NCBI RefSeq assembly: GCF_000243215.1
Contig: NZ_JH594596.1
Span: 2,053,194 to 2,117,193, forward strand
DNA from: Odoribacter laneus YIT 12061
Lineage (GTDB): Bacteria; Bacteroidota; Bacteroidia; Bacteroidales; Marinifilaceae
DNA: 64,000 nt
Direction of reading: 5' to 3'
Shown here one piece after another: positions 17,457 to 27,448 of the stretch. Position 1 is the first letter of the stretch; each line of letters opens with the position of its first letter. The notes below the pieces were generated by a model that saw only the letters and a program-made list of their open reading frames with translations, ran no database searches and was not told where the DNA came from. The position numbers were made by a program, and so were the translations under genes.

Positions 17457-18839
17457 TTACTCTTTTGGGGACGGATCAGACCGAACTTCGCTCTCCAATT
17501 TTCCGTCTTTCAATATCGTTTCTAATATATCATTTGCAGATACTTCTGCCACACTCTTTACAGCTTTTCCCTTCAAACGGGTAATGGAATATCCTCTTTC
17601 TAAAACATTTTTCGGATCCACATATTTTACTTTTGTCTCTGCCAATTCCAGAAAATGCGAATCGCCAGCCAAGCGATTTTCACATTTACGCCTTACTTCC
17701 GCAAGATATTGTACGCTCTTGTGTTTCTCTCGGTCGAATATAAAATCCAACCGATGGGACAGGCGGTCCCGGATCCGGTCAAATCCGGACAAACGGTTAT
17801 AAATAAACACTTTAGAATGATGCTCCAATCTCCGGGAAAGTAATTGAAGAGAAGTACCTCGGTTTTGCAGTAAAGTTTGAGTCAAACGTTTAAAATCTTT
17901 TATCTGCAACAATAACCGTTTATTTTCTTCCTTCAGCAATTCTTCCACGCCCGTCAAAAAATCCGTTCTCAACTCCTCCAAAAGAGCCTCTGCATGCTGG
18001 AAAGTCTCTATCAAAAAGGCCGCCGCCGCTGTAGGCGTCTTCACCTTCAGATAAGCCACCCGATCGACCACCGTATCATCTCTCTCGTGTCCGATACCGG
18101 CAATTACCGGAAGTGGGAACTGGGCAATATTCGCCGCTAACTCGTAAGAATCAAAACACCCTAAATCGGACTGTGCTCCTCCTCCCCGGATGAGGACCAC
18201 CACATCGAATAAATTTTCATAAGCGTAAATCCGGTCTAAAGCTGCAATGACAGACTCGACGGTCTGTTCTCCCTGCATAACTGCCGGAAACAACTTGATG
18301 TGAAAACGATACCCATACGAATTATGTTCCAATTGATTCCGGAAATCCCCTAATCCTGCTGCTGTGGGAGAAGAAATTACTGCAATTGTCTTAGGTAAAG
18401 GAGGCAATTCCAAATTCCGGTTCATATCGATAATCCCGTCTCTTTCTAATTGCTCCAAGATCTCTCTCTTTTTTCGTTCCAAATCCCCCAAGGTAAAAGT
18501 AGGATCTATATCTTTGATATTCAGAGAAAATCCATACACTTCATGAAAAACAACCTCTACACTCAGCAACACTTTCATTCCCTTTTCCAGCCTTCGTCCA
18601 GTGGTAGTCTCAAAATAAGGTTTCAGCATACGGTAAGTAAAGGCCCATATCGTACCTTTCGCTATAGCGGTTACTTTTTCTTCCTCCGCCGGTTTATCGA
18701 CCAATTCCAAATAACAATGTCCGGATCGGTTTTCCTGTACAGAAGCGATTTCAGCAGTGATCCAAATCGTCCCCTCAAACCGCTCTTTTAAAGCTTGCTT
18801 TACTTGTTTATTTAATTCATATAAAGAAATAAATTCCAT
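17457..18839 (-). CDS. xseA: Exodeoxyribonuclease VII large subunit
   Basis: Catalytic subunit of exonuclease VII, 460 residues. An N-terminal OB-fold (1-110, VWITAEIASVQENRSGHCYLEL-type) binds single-stranded DNA. The catalytic core is at about 130-330, with PKTIAVISSPTAAGLGDF, VVLIRGGGAQSDLGCFD and PVIAGIGHERDDTVVD; a coiled-coil region and a GYSITRLKGKAV tail follow. Forms a unit with xseB and dacB. Confidence 0.97.
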   Translation of the reverse strand: MEFISLYELNKQVKQALKERFEGTIWITAEIASVQENRSGHCYLELVDKPAEEEKVTAIAKGTIWAFTYRMLKPYFETTTGRRLEKGMKVLLSVEVVFHEVYGFSLNIKDIDPTFTLGDLERKKREILEQLERDGIIDMNRNLELPPLPKTIAVISSPTAAGLGDFRNQLEHNSYGYRFHIKLFPAVMQGEQTVESVIAALDRIYAYENLFDVVVLIRGGGAQSDLGCFDSYELAANIAQFPLPVIAGIGHERDDTVVDRVAYLKVKTPTAAAAFLIETFQHAEALLEELRTDFLTGVEELLKEENKRLLLQIKDFKRLTQTLLQNRGTSLQLLSRRLEHHSKVFIYNRLSGFDRIRDRLSHRLDFIFDREKHKSVQYLAEVRRKCENRLAGDSHFLELAETKVKYVDPKNVLERGYSITRLKGKAVKSVAEVSANDILETILKDGKLESEVRSDPSPKE

Positions 18840-18891
18840 AGACCAACCGTACTAAAATTACAAACAGAACACTTTTCCTTCGGCAACAGGC

Positions 18892-19497
18892 TTATTCTAT
18901 ACTTACAGTCCGGTTTAATTCATCGATATAATCCAGAACTTCTTCCCTCCCTAACCGTTTTTCGGAAGAGGTCATAAAAGCCATAGGAGTCGTTTCCCAA
19001 GTATCCAGCATCATGTTGTGATAATCTTCTATACACCTTTGCCGCTCGGAAGCCGTAAGCTTATCCGCCTTGGTAAAAACCATGACAAAAGGCACTCCGT
19101 TTTCTCCCAGCCATTCCATAAACTCCAAATCGATTTGTAAAGGTTTATGCCGGCTGTCTATTAAAACAAACAAACAAATCAGATTGTCTCTTTTCAGGAT
19201 ATAATCACAAATAATCTTTTCAAATTTTCCCCGGGTACTTTTAGAAGTACGGGCATATCCGTACCCCGGCAAATCCACCATATACCATTCGTTATTGATT
19301 AAAAAGTGATTAATGAGCTGCGTCTTCCCGGGTTTCACTGCCGTTTTCGCCAGTTCTTTGCGATTTGTAAGCATATTGATCAAAGAAGATTTCCCGACAT
19401 TGGATCTTCCGATAAAAGCATACTCATGCCGGTCCGAAGGCGGACATTTGGACACATCTGCATTACTAACAATAAACTCAGCCTTTTTAATTTCCAT
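18892..19497 (-). CDS. engB: Ribosome-biogenesis GTPase YsxC/EngB
   Basis: Small GTPase needed for assembly of the large ribosomal subunit. The 201 residues show the P-loop GRSNVGKSS near 30, the G3 DLPGYGYA near 75 and G4 TKAD near 143. Length and order match the TrmE-Era-EngA-EngB family. Confidence 0.97.
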   Translation of the reverse strand: MEIKKAEFIVSNADVSKCPPSDRHEYAFIGRSNVGKSSLINMLTNRKELAKTAVKPGKTQLINHFLINNEWYMVDLPGYGYARTSKSTRGKFEKIICDYILKRDNLICLFVLIDSRHKPLQIDLEFMEWLGENGVPFVMVFTKADKLTASERQRCIEDYHNMMLDTWETTPMAFMTSSEKRLGREEVLDYIDELNRTVSIE

Positions 19498-19537
19498 CGT
19501 ATTCGGTTTGGAATATCTGAACTATAATAAGGTTAAT

Positions 19538-21328
19538 TTAATGCTTTTTTCCGGAACGACGACCGTTATCTACTCCTTTTTTCTTTTCTCCGAACCGTCC
19601 CCGGCTACTCCCCTCACTCCGACGGCGTTCTCCTTTCCATTTATTATTGGCCGTAGAATTACGTTTTCCGCTTCTTTCCCCTCCTTTCCGCAAACTGCCC
19701 GGACGTTCTCCGGTTTCTCTTACCATAAAAGGCAGGCCGTTGAAATTTACATTGCGGAAATAGTTACCGAACCCTTCAATTCCGGTTACATCCACTTCAA
19801 ATTTCGTAACATTATCAAAGATACGTATGCCTCCGATTTCCAATCCTTTCTGAGGCGCATACTTATTGATGATAGTCATTAAATCCCGGGGACTGAAATC
19901 ATCCTGACGCCCCACGTTTACACTGAAAACGGTAAATTGCCCTTCAGACTCCCGTTCCCTTCCGCCTTTCTTTTTGTCGGAAGGGAATCCTTTGATTTCC
20001 GCCTCAGACAAATTCAGGTCCTCTACGCCGGCATATTTTTTCAACAACCGTCCAAACTCATAGGATACTATTTTCTGTATCAGTTCTTCTTTCGACAGTT
20101 CTTCAAATTTGTCAAACAACTCTTGTTGATAAGGGGTCAGGGTTTCTTTCTGTTCAGCTGCCAGAATTTTGTCCGCATAGTATAGCAACTGGGCCCTGCA
20201 TACTTCTTCTCCTCCCGGAACTTCCTTGTATTCGAATTGCTTTTTCAAAATCCCTTCTATACGCCTCAGTTTGCTCTTCTCTTTCGAATTAATAATGGCT
20301 ACCGATATTCCTTCTTTCCCCGCTCTTCCGGTACGGCCACTGCGATGGGTATAGCTTTCGACATCTTCCGGTAAATTGTAGTTGATCACATGTGTCAGAT
20401 TATCGACGTCCAACCCCCTCGCTGCCACATCAGTAGCTACCAACACTTTCAATCGTTTCGACCGGAACCTCGCCATCACTTCATCCCGCTGTGCCTGACT
20501 CAGATCGCCATGTAAAGCATCGCAATCAATCCCATCTTTTTGCAATTTATGAGCAATGTCACGGGCATCTATTTTTGTACGGGTAAAAATAATAGCATAC
20601 ATATCCGGAGCACAATCGATGACACGGTGTAAGGTCTCGTAAAAATCTTTTGCTTTTACCTGATAATATTGATGTCTTACCGTATCTGCCCCTTGATTTT
20701 TCTTTCCTACAGCTATTTCTTGGGGAGAATGCAGATAATTCCGGGCTATTCTTTCGACTTCCCGCGGCATAGTGGCCGAAAATAAATAAGTGTTTCTTTC
20801 CCGCGGAGTGGCGTCCAAAATAAAATTCAAATCTTCTTTAAATCCCATATTCAGCATTTCATCCGCCTCATCCAATACTACTGCCTTGACAGCTTCTATA
20901 TTTACAGCCTCTCTCTTAATCAAATCACATAAACGTCCGGGTGTGGCAACCAATACATGTACTCCTCTTTCCAATTCCCGGATCTGTCTTCGAATATCCG
21001 TCCCCCCGTAAACGCAGGTAATCCGGATGTCCGGACGATATTTCGAATAATTCTTCAGGTCGTTTCCAATCTGCACACATAATTCTCGCGTAGGACTCAA
21101 GATCAACACCTGAACCTCATTTTCCGCAACATTCAACTTTTGCAACAAAGGCAAACCAAAAGCTGCCGTTTTACCGGTACCGGTCTGAGCCAATGCAACT
21201 AAATCGTTCTCTTCCCCTAATATCACAGGGATTACTTTTTCCTGTACCGGACTTGGTGTCTCAAAACCAAGATCAGCTACGCCTTTCAGAATTTCTCCTT
21301 CTAAACCTAATTCTCTAAATTTTTCCAT
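19538..21328 (-). CDS. DEAD-box RNA helicase (CsdA/DbpA-like)
   Basis: ATP-dependent RNA helicase of 596 residues. Motifs in order: Q motif near the N terminus, AQTGTGKT (I), PTRELC (Ia), TPGR, DEAD, SAT, then the second RecA domain with the HRSGRTGRAG motif VI. About residues 465-540 form a DbpA-type RNA-binding domain (DLMTIINKYAPQ...FEVD), and the last 50 are a Lys/Arg/Gly-rich tail. Likely works in ribosome assembly or RNA decay at low temperature. It lies about 100 bp after the second ftsZ and before engB. Confidence 0.95.
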   Translation of the reverse strand: MEKFRELGLEGEILKGVADLGFETPSPVQEKVIPVILGEENDLVALAQTGTGKTAAFGLPLLQKLNVAENEVQVLILSPTRELCVQIGNDLKNYSKYRPDIRITCVYGGTDIRRQIRELERGVHVLVATPGRLCDLIKREAVNIEAVKAVVLDEADEMLNMGFKEDLNFILDATPRERNTYLFSATMPREVERIARNYLHSPQEIAVGKKNQGADTVRHQYYQVKAKDFYETLHRVIDCAPDMYAIIFTRTKIDARDIAHKLQKDGIDCDALHGDLSQAQRDEVMARFRSKRLKVLVATDVAARGLDVDNLTHVINYNLPEDVESYTHRSGRTGRAGKEGISVAIINSKEKSKLRRIEGILKKQFEYKEVPGGEEVCRAQLLYYADKILAAEQKETLTPYQQELFDKFEELSKEELIQKIVSYEFGRLLKKYAGVEDLNLSEAEIKGFPSDKKKGGRERESEGQFTVFSVNVGRQDDFSPRDLMTIINKYAPQKGLEIGGIRIFDNVTKFEVDVTGIEGFGNYFRNVNFNGLPFMVRETGERPGSLRKGGERSGKRNSTANNKWKGERRRSEGSSRGRFGEKKKGVDNGRRSGKKH

Positions 21329-21433
21329 TCAATTTTATTAAATTACAAATGCTTCACAGCATGTTTCCACACACACCGTCTTTATATTATTTCTTTTTTT
21401 CGAACAACAAACCTCCACAATTTCCTTCCTCTA

Positions 21434-22564
21434 CTAGATTACCCTCACATTTCTTCTCCGCTCAAAAGCAGGAACCTCCGACAATTCTTCAATTTCCTCC
21501 GGAGTCAAGCCGGGTTTTAAAACAACTTCCCCCTCTTCTAATATCAACCCATCCCTCGATGGCCGGTTACCGTTTTCTTCAATTTCTATATCATCCTTCG
21601 GAAAACCCGTAGCAATTACGGTCACCGATATAGCATCCCCCAAACTCTCATCCGTACCTACTCCCCAAATCACAGCCGCCGTATCTCCTACCCGATGAAT
21701 AATAATGGAGGTAATTTCTGTCATTTCATTCATCGTCACTTCATTCGTACCGGAAGTAATATTCAGCAAAATATCCTTAGCCCCCCGTATATCATTATTA
21801 TTCAGCAAAGGACTGTCCAAGGCCTCCGTAATAGCTCTTTTGGCCCGGTCTTCTCCCGAAGCCTGAGCTGCTCCCATAATGGCTACCCCACTATTCGTCA
21901 TAACCGTTTTTACATCGGCAAAGTCTACATTGATATAGCCCGGTAAAGTAATGATTTCCGCTATCCCCTTTGCCGCAATATTCAATACATCATTCGCTTT
22001 AGCAAAAGCCGCAGAAATCGTTTGGGAACCATAAATTTTCTTTATTTTTTCATTGTCGATGACAATCAGGCAATCTACATTATCCTTCAGCAAACGCAAT
22101 CCCTCCCGGGCTTGATTCAATCGCTTGGGACCTTCAAAACGAGCCGGAATAGAAACAATTCCTACGGTCAATATGTCCATTTCTTTGGTCAATCTAGCTA
22201 TGACCGGAGCCGCACCGGTTCCCGTTCCTCCCCCCATAGCAGCCGTGATAAAAGCCATCTTCGTATTCCTACGCAACATCTCTTTTATCTCTTCCAGACT
22301 CTCTTCTGCCGATCTCGCCCCTTGAAACGGATCATTACCGGCCCCATGCCCCTCTGTCAGCTTTTTACCAAGTTGTATTTTTAAAGGTACCGGACTATTT
22401 TCCAAGGTCTGGGCATCCGTATTACAAACGACAAAATCCACATCACATATTCCTTTGGAATACATATACTCTACGGCATTCCCTCCTCCGCCCCCAACAC
22501 CAATCACCTTAATTATCGTAGGAGAAACCTCGTCCAGATTAAAATTTACCAATCCGTCTATCAT
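21434..22564 (-). CDS. ftsZ: Cell division protein FtsZ, second tandem copy
   Basis: Tubulin-like GTPase that polymerises into the division ring. This 376-residue copy keeps the tubulin signature GGGTGTG (111-117) and the T7-loop NVDFAD (212-217), so GTP binding and hydrolysis are expected. It ends in VPAFERRRNVRVI, which looks like the conserved FtsZ C-terminal peptide that binds FtsA. The frame extends to a TTG at 22591, but ATG 22564 gives the usual short N terminus. Only 67 bp separate it from the first ftsZ. A TATATTTA -7-like box (22574-22567) lies 3 bp before the ATG and could give it its own nearly leaderless transcript. Confidence 0.95.
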   Translation of the reverse strand: MIDGLVNFNLDEVSPTIIKVIGVGGGGGNAVEYMYSKGICDVDFVVCNTDAQTLENSPVPLKIQLGKKLTEGHGAGNDPFQGARSAEESLEEIKEMLRRNTKMAFITAAMGGGTGTGAAPVIARLTKEMDILTVGIVSIPARFEGPKRLNQAREGLRLLKDNVDCLIVIDNEKIKKIYGSQTISAAFAKANDVLNIAAKGIAEIITLPGYINVDFADVKTVMTNSGVAIMGAAQASGEDRAKRAITEALDSPLLNNNDIRGAKDILLNITSGTNEVTMNEMTEITSIIIHRVGDTAAVIWGVGTDESLGDAISVTVIATGFPKDDIEIEENGNRPSRDGLILEEGEVVLKPGLTPEEIEELSEVPAFERRRNVRVI

Positions 22565-22631
22565 GATAAATATACTATTTGTTATGCTCAATCATTTTTA
22601 TCGTCAGGCATTACCCTCCTGCTCCTTTTAT

Positions 22632-23930
22632 CTACTTCATTTCGGCATCCCGATTTGAATCCTCAGTAATGATGTTCCCTAATTTCCGTTTAAACCAACT
22701 ATCCGAATCCGGTAAATCATTCACACCCTGTTGTTTTATCGTCTTTCTCTCTTCCGTCCGTTTTACTTCTTTTTGCCTCTTCGCCTTTTGTTCCTCTTGT
22801 TTCAAACGTTTTTTCCGGGCCTGCTCTTCCAATTCTGCCGAATTGACAGTAATCATCTCCAATTCTTCCGGCATTTCTTCCACCTTGAATACGGCTTCCG
22901 AAACCCTCTCTCCCGGAGCCGCACTGCCGGACATATGAGGTGTACCCACACTGCTGTTGCGGTTAAACCCAACGGCTATGACAGCTACCCGTAATTTATT
23001 CCCCAAAGTATCGTCTTTGCCAGCTCCCCAGATCACGTTCACATTTCCTCCCACACGCTCCTGCAAATTTTCCGTAATCAACGTTATCTCATCCATCGTC
23101 ACTTCCTGTTCTCCATATAAAATATTGAGTAAGATATTCGAAGCCCCCCGTATATCGTGACTATTCAGTAAAGGAGAAATCAATGCCTCCTCCAAAGCCT
23201 GCATAGCCCGGTTTTCCCCCTCCGCTTCAGCAGCCCCCATCAAGGCAACCCCACTATTACGCATCACTCCGTCTACATCGGCAAAATCGACATTCACATA
23301 GCCCTTCACTGTAATAATCTCTGCAATACTCTTGGCTGCAATGGTCAGCACATTATCCGCCATAGCAAAAGCTTCGGAAAGTTTTAAATCCCCGTATATA
23401 TCTTTCAGCTTATCATTCTTTATGATCAGCAAGGCATCTACATATTGCTCCAATTCATCTATTCCGTCCATGGCCTGTTCCATTTTCCTCCTCCCTTCAA
23501 AAGAAAAAGGCAATGTCACAATTCCAATGGTCAAAATTTTCAATTCCTTGGCTTGTTTGGCAATCTCAGGAGCAGCACCGGTACCCGTACCCCCGCCCAT
23601 ACCTGCGGTTATAAAAACCATTTTCGTCTTATGAGAAAGTAAATTTTTTATAAAGTCCATGCTTTCTACAGCAGACTGTCTTCCCTTTTCCGGCAAGCAT
23701 CCAGCCCCTCTTCCTTCTGTCAATTCTTTTCCCAATTGAATTTTATTCTTCACAGGACTAAGGCGCAAAGCCTGAATATCCGTATTGCATACCACAAATT
23801 CTACGCCGTGAATACCTTGCCTGCACATATGATTTACGGCATTGCTTCCACCTCCTCCCACACCGATCACCTTAATAATCGACTCCTGCTGTACCGGCAA
23901 TTTCAACGATAATAATCCATCATTTTCCAT
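22632..23930 (-). CDS. ftsZ: Cell division protein FtsZ, first tandem copy
   Basis: FtsZ of 432 residues with GGGTGTG at 112-118 and NVDFAD at 213-218; the GTPase core is intact. The core is clearly paralogous to the next gene. The linker (about 325-400) is longer and rich in Glu, Lys and Arg with a coiled-coil look. The C terminus (DSWFKRKLGNIITED...) lacks the PAFxRR peptide of the other copy. It sits in the standard place after ftsA. The different tails suggest that the two proteins have different membrane partners or that they copolymerise. Confidence 0.96.
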   Translation of the reverse strand: MENDGLLSLKLPVQQESIIKVIGVGGGGSNAVNHMCRQGIHGVEFVVCNTDIQALRLSPVKNKIQLGKELTEGRGAGCLPEKGRQSAVESMDFIKNLLSHKTKMVFITAGMGGGTGTGAAPEIAKQAKELKILTIGIVTLPFSFEGRRKMEQAMDGIDELEQYVDALLIIKNDKLKDIYGDLKLSEAFAMADNVLTIAAKSIAEIITVKGYVNVDFADVDGVMRNSGVALMGAAEAEGENRAMQALEEALISPLLNSHDIRGASNILLNILYGEQEVTMDEITLITENLQERVGGNVNVIWGAGKDDTLGNKLRVAVIAVGFNRNSSVGTPHMSGSAAPGERVSEAVFKVEEMPEELEMITVNSAELEEQARKKRLKQEEQKAKRQKEVKRTEERKTIKQQGVNDLPDSDSWFKRKLGNIITEDSNRDAEMK

Positions 23931-24008
23931 ACATTACCGCATTAGATTTTTTTGTACTCATTATTTCTTCTCCTCCCAGTATTTTAAACAGAACGTCTCC
24001 AACAGGCC

Positions 24009-25166
24009 TTACTTAAAAATACTAGAAAACCAGTTACCGATTCCTCCCTTCTCTTCCTCTAATTCTATATGTTCACACAATAATAATCCCAAAACGATCA
24101 GACAGGCCGGAGCACTTAATATCTCTTCATTCCCCGAAATAACTCCCTTCACCTTAGCCATTCTTACTTTGTGTCCGCTCAATTTGGCTAACAAAGTATC
24201 CGTTCCAATCACTCGACTTCCTCCTCCTGTCAATAAAATTTCTTTCTCCGCGTCATTAAAACGCCATTGCTGTAACTGAAAGATCGCTCCTTCCAACAAT
24301 TCTTCCATACGGCACTGAATAACCTTCGCCAAATCCCGTTTTTCAATCTGTTTTTTAACCTCCGGAATAGCAATCTTCTCCGTCTTGCACATGGACCTCA
24401 AGGCGATACCATACTGATGTTTCATCTGTTTTGCAACCTGTATGCCTTCGATACGAAACCCTTTCATAATATCCGTATCGACAGCATGTGTCCCCAAGGG
24501 CAAAACAACTTCCTGTTTCAGCATACCTTCTCCCCAAAGCATGACAGCCGTATGTCTGGCTCCCATATCAATTAAAGCAAAAGGCTTATCCGTAGAACAT
24601 ACGTCTAAAGCCTCCATATAAGCTCGTACCGGTGGGAAAAATTCCACGTCTTCAATACCGCAATCTGCCAATAAAGCTCTTATTTCCATTAAATAGGCAG
24701 CATCTGCCAAATATACCCGGTAATGCACATCCAGACTTCTGCCTGCCACCCCAACGGGATGAGCAACCACCATTCCCCGGTCAATCTGATAAGAAACCGG
24801 TAAAATATCTACCAATTCATCCTCTCTGGAAACCGCAGCTTCTATACATTTATTCTCGGCCCGTGCCAAATCCCCTTCTTTTACATTTTTCCGCTGTAAC
24901 AACACATTAACCTTATGCTCGCTCACCCGCAAAGCAGCTCCCGATAAAGACATCTTGAGCCGATCAATGGCCTTGTCTTTCGCCAATTCCTGAATCAGGT
25001 ATTTTATATAAGATTTTACCTTTGCCTTATCGGTAATCACCCCATCCGTCACCCCCTGCAATGCAATCATTTTGATACCCGCCAAATGGTAATCCCCGTT
25101 TTCCTGACTGGCCACTGCCATAACCATTTTTTCGGAACCAATATCCAAAGATGCTATCAAACCCAT
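24009..25166 (-). CDS. ftsA: Cell division protein FtsA
   Basis: Actin-like ATPase that tethers FtsZ to the membrane. The 385 residues begin ASLDIGSEKMVMAVA (phosphate 1), with FALIDMGARHTAVML (phosphate 2) near 197 and ILLTGGGSRVIG (adenosine motif) near 315. The C terminus IGNWFSSIFK is the amphipathic membrane-targeting helix. It is shorter than many Bacteroidetes FtsA proteins, mostly through a short C-terminal linker. Located between ftsQ and the two ftsZ genes. Confidence 0.95.
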   Translation of the reverse strand: MGLIASLDIGSEKMVMAVASQENGDYHLAGIKMIALQGVTDGVITDKAKVKSYIKYLIQELAKDKAIDRLKMSLSGAALRVSEHKVNVLLQRKNVKEGDLARAENKCIEAAVSREDELVDILPVSYQIDRGMVVAHPVGVAGRSLDVHYRVYLADAAYLMEIRALLADCGIEDVEFFPPVRAYMEALDVCSTDKPFALIDMGARHTAVMLWGEGMLKQEVVLPLGTHAVDTDIMKGFRIEGIQVAKQMKHQYGIALRSMCKTEKIAIPEVKKQIEKRDLAKVIQCRMEELLEGAIFQLQQWRFNDAEKEILLTGGGSRVIGTDTLLAKLSGHKVRMAKVKGVISGNEEILSAPACLIVLGLLLCEHIELEEEKGGIGNWFSSIFK

Positions 25167-25251
25167 AATTGAAAACTTTTTAAATTCACCGATCTATTTT
25201 CTCTTTCCCTCTCCCTTTCTTTCACATAAACCGCCTTATTTATCCGATTAT

Positions 25252-25974
25252 TTACTTTTTTACACAAACAATCTGTTTGTGGAATTTTAAATTGACTTCC
25301 TTGTATTTATTCCATCCTTTCCGGGAAATACCTTCCTTTAGAAAAAGACGCAATTTTTCCATCTTTTCTTCCTGTCCCTCCAGTTTGCCGAAAATAATTT
25401 TAAAGTTTCCTACTTTCGGTATCAAAATCAATTCCTCATTCCGGACGACAATCTGCTCAATCAGGGCATCCCAGAACTCATCCTTCTTCAGAGACCTCAC
25501 AAAAGGATACAATTTATCACAAGCAAATTTTTGAGATATATCCCCGGTAGCAACAACTACCCGGGAAGTATATTTACGAGACAACGGCATAATTTTCCCG
25601 TCCTCATCAACGTAATATCCCCCACCCGACAAAATCCTAAGTACAGGCTTACGTTGCGTGATTTCCACATGAAAATAACCGTCCAAACTGTAGTAAACCT
25701 GAGCCGACTTGATAACCGAATTCCGCGCCAGCAATCGCTCCACACTGTCTTTATCAATGTGCATTACCGGCGTATTCACGATATCCCCATACCCCCGCTT
25801 TACAATCTTCAACACTTCCATATCGTCAATAAACGAATTGGTCGCAGTATCCTTTACTGCAACCTGTAATCCTTTACAGGGTACCTCTCCTAATCTTGCC
25901 GATACAAAGGTAAGGACAATTATCAGGTATACAAATAAAGTGACTACTAATATGTAAGGCCGGATCTTACGCAT
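25252..25974 (-). CDS. ftsQ: Cell division protein FtsQ
   Basis: Bitopic membrane protein of the divisome, 240 residues: short cytoplasmic start, one membrane helix (about 7-26), then a POTRA-like region (GLQVAVKDTATNSFIDDMEVLKIV) and the FtsQ beta domain (YYSLDGYFHVEITQRKPVLRI, YVDEDGKIMPLS). Conservation is low as usual; the position between murC and ftsA supports the call. Confidence 0.9.
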   Translation of the reverse strand: MRKIRPYILVVTLFVYLIIVLTFVSARLGEVPCKGLQVAVKDTATNSFIDDMEVLKIVKRGYGDIVNTPVMHIDKDSVERLLARNSVIKSAQVYYSLDGYFHVEITQRKPVLRILSGGGYYVDEDGKIMPLSRKYTSRVVVATGDISQKFACDKLYPFVRSLKKDEFWDALIEQIVVRNEELILIPKVGNFKIIFGKLEGQEEKMEKLRLFLKEGISRKGWNKYKEVNLKFHKQIVCVKK

Positions 25975-26011
25975 AACAATATAAAAAAATCAACCTTTTA
26001 TTTTGCTTATT

Positions 26012-27382
26012 CTATCTTCCTCCAAACATCTGGGTAAATACCGGCACAAAACGATCTATATCTCCAGCCCCCACCGTCATAAATATGCCGTCTTTCACAT
26101 TCTGATCTACAAATTTAGGAAATTCTTCCTTAGGGATAATACAAGCCGGTACGTTAAGTTTATTTAAAATAATTTCGGAACTCACTCCCGGTATCGGAAT
26201 TTCCCTGGCCGGATAAATATCCAACAAGATCACTTGATCTGCTATATTTAAGCTATGCGCAAATTCCGACTGAAAATCACGGGTTCGGGTATATAAATGA
26301 GGCTGAAAAGCAACTGTCAGCTTTTTCTCTGGCCACATTTCCCGTACAGCTTTCAGTGCCGCTTCTATCTCCCGGGGATGATGCGCATAATCGTCTATAT
26401 AGAGGACCGCCCCGGAAGTATGTATATTGAAACGCCTCAATACTCCCCTAAATTCCGGTAAAGCTTTCCGGATTTCATCGGGTCGAACTCCTGCTTCCAA
26501 AGCCATAGTGATAGCCAAAGTGGCATTTTCGACATTCATACGTCCCGGAATCCCTAATACAAGGTCTTTTATTTCCGCTTTCTGTCCGTGGTAATCGAAT
26601 ATATAATGACTTCCCTGTACCCGTAAATGATCAGAATAATTATCCGTCACCCCCTCTATAGCATAATATCCGTCTACTTCCGAACGTTCCAATTTTAATC
26701 CCGCTTTTAAGAGAATCTTCCCTTCTTCCCTTGTTCTCTCCGCAAATTCTTCGAAAGCCTCTATCAGATTCGCCTTATTCCCGTAAATATCCAAATGATC
26801 TTCATCCATAGCCGTAATGGCAGCAATATAAGGAGAAAGATGTAAAAAAGAACGATCAAATTCATCCGCTTCCACAACAATATATTCAGAATATCTGTCA
26901 ATCAACAAATTGGTTCCGAAATTCATAGAAATACCACCCAAAAAAGCATTACACCCTATCCGGGAATTTTTTAACAGGAAAGCCAGCAAAGTGGTTGTGG
27001 TGGTCTTCCCATGCGTGCCGGCTACGCACAAAGCCTTACCTGTCCGGGACAATAACCCCAGTACTTCAGAACGCTTATGCAAAGAAAATCCATTACTCCG
27101 AAAATAGTTCAATTGCTTACTGTCTTGCGGAATAGCCGGAGTATAAACCACTAAAGTGTTTGCCTTATCCCGGTATCTGAGTCCGATTTCTGCTTCTTCA
27201 TCCCGGTAATTTACCTCTATTCTTTCTCCTTGTTTCATCTTTTCTGTCAAAGCCGAAGGAGTACGGTCGTAACCGGCAACATGACAACCAATAGCCTTGA
27301 AATAACGAGCTAAAGCGCTCATTCCAATTCCTCCGATCCCTACAAAATATACATTCTTTATGTCTTCCAATAAATGCGTCAT
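26012..27382 (-). CDS. murC: UDP-N-acetylmuramate--L-alanine ligase
   Basis: Adds L-Ala to UDP-MurNAc, the first amino acid of the peptidoglycan stem. The 456 residues show the N-terminal FVGIGGIGMSALAR nucleotide-sugar loop, the ATP loop AGTHGKTTTT near 120, EADEFDRSF, and DDYAHHPREIEA near 340. All Mur-ligase motifs are intact. Inside the dcw operon. Confidence 0.98.
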   Translation of the reverse strand: MTHLLEDIKNVYFVGIGGIGMSALARYFKAIGCHVAGYDRTPSALTEKMKQGERIEVNYRDEEAEIGLRYRDKANTLVVYTPAIPQDSKQLNYFRSNGFSLHKRSEVLGLLSRTGKALCVAGTHGKTTTTTLLAFLLKNSRIGCNAFLGGISMNFGTNLLIDRYSEYIVVEADEFDRSFLHLSPYIAAITAMDEDHLDIYGNKANLIEAFEEFAERTREEGKILLKAGLKLERSEVDGYYAIEGVTDNYSDHLRVQGSHYIFDYHGQKAEIKDLVLGIPGRMNVENATLAITMALEAGVRPDEIRKALPEFRGVLRRFNIHTSGAVLYIDDYAHHPREIEAALKAVREMWPEKKLTVAFQPHLYTRTRDFQSEFAHSLNIADQVILLDIYPAREIPIPGVSSEIILNKLNVPACIIPKEEFPKFVDQNVKDGIFMTVGAGDIDRFVPVFTQMFGGR

Positions 27383-27448
27383 TTCTTTTTTATTTTTAAA
27401 CGATTCGAATCTCCCCCTCCTCTTCCGGCTTTACGAACGTCTTATCCT

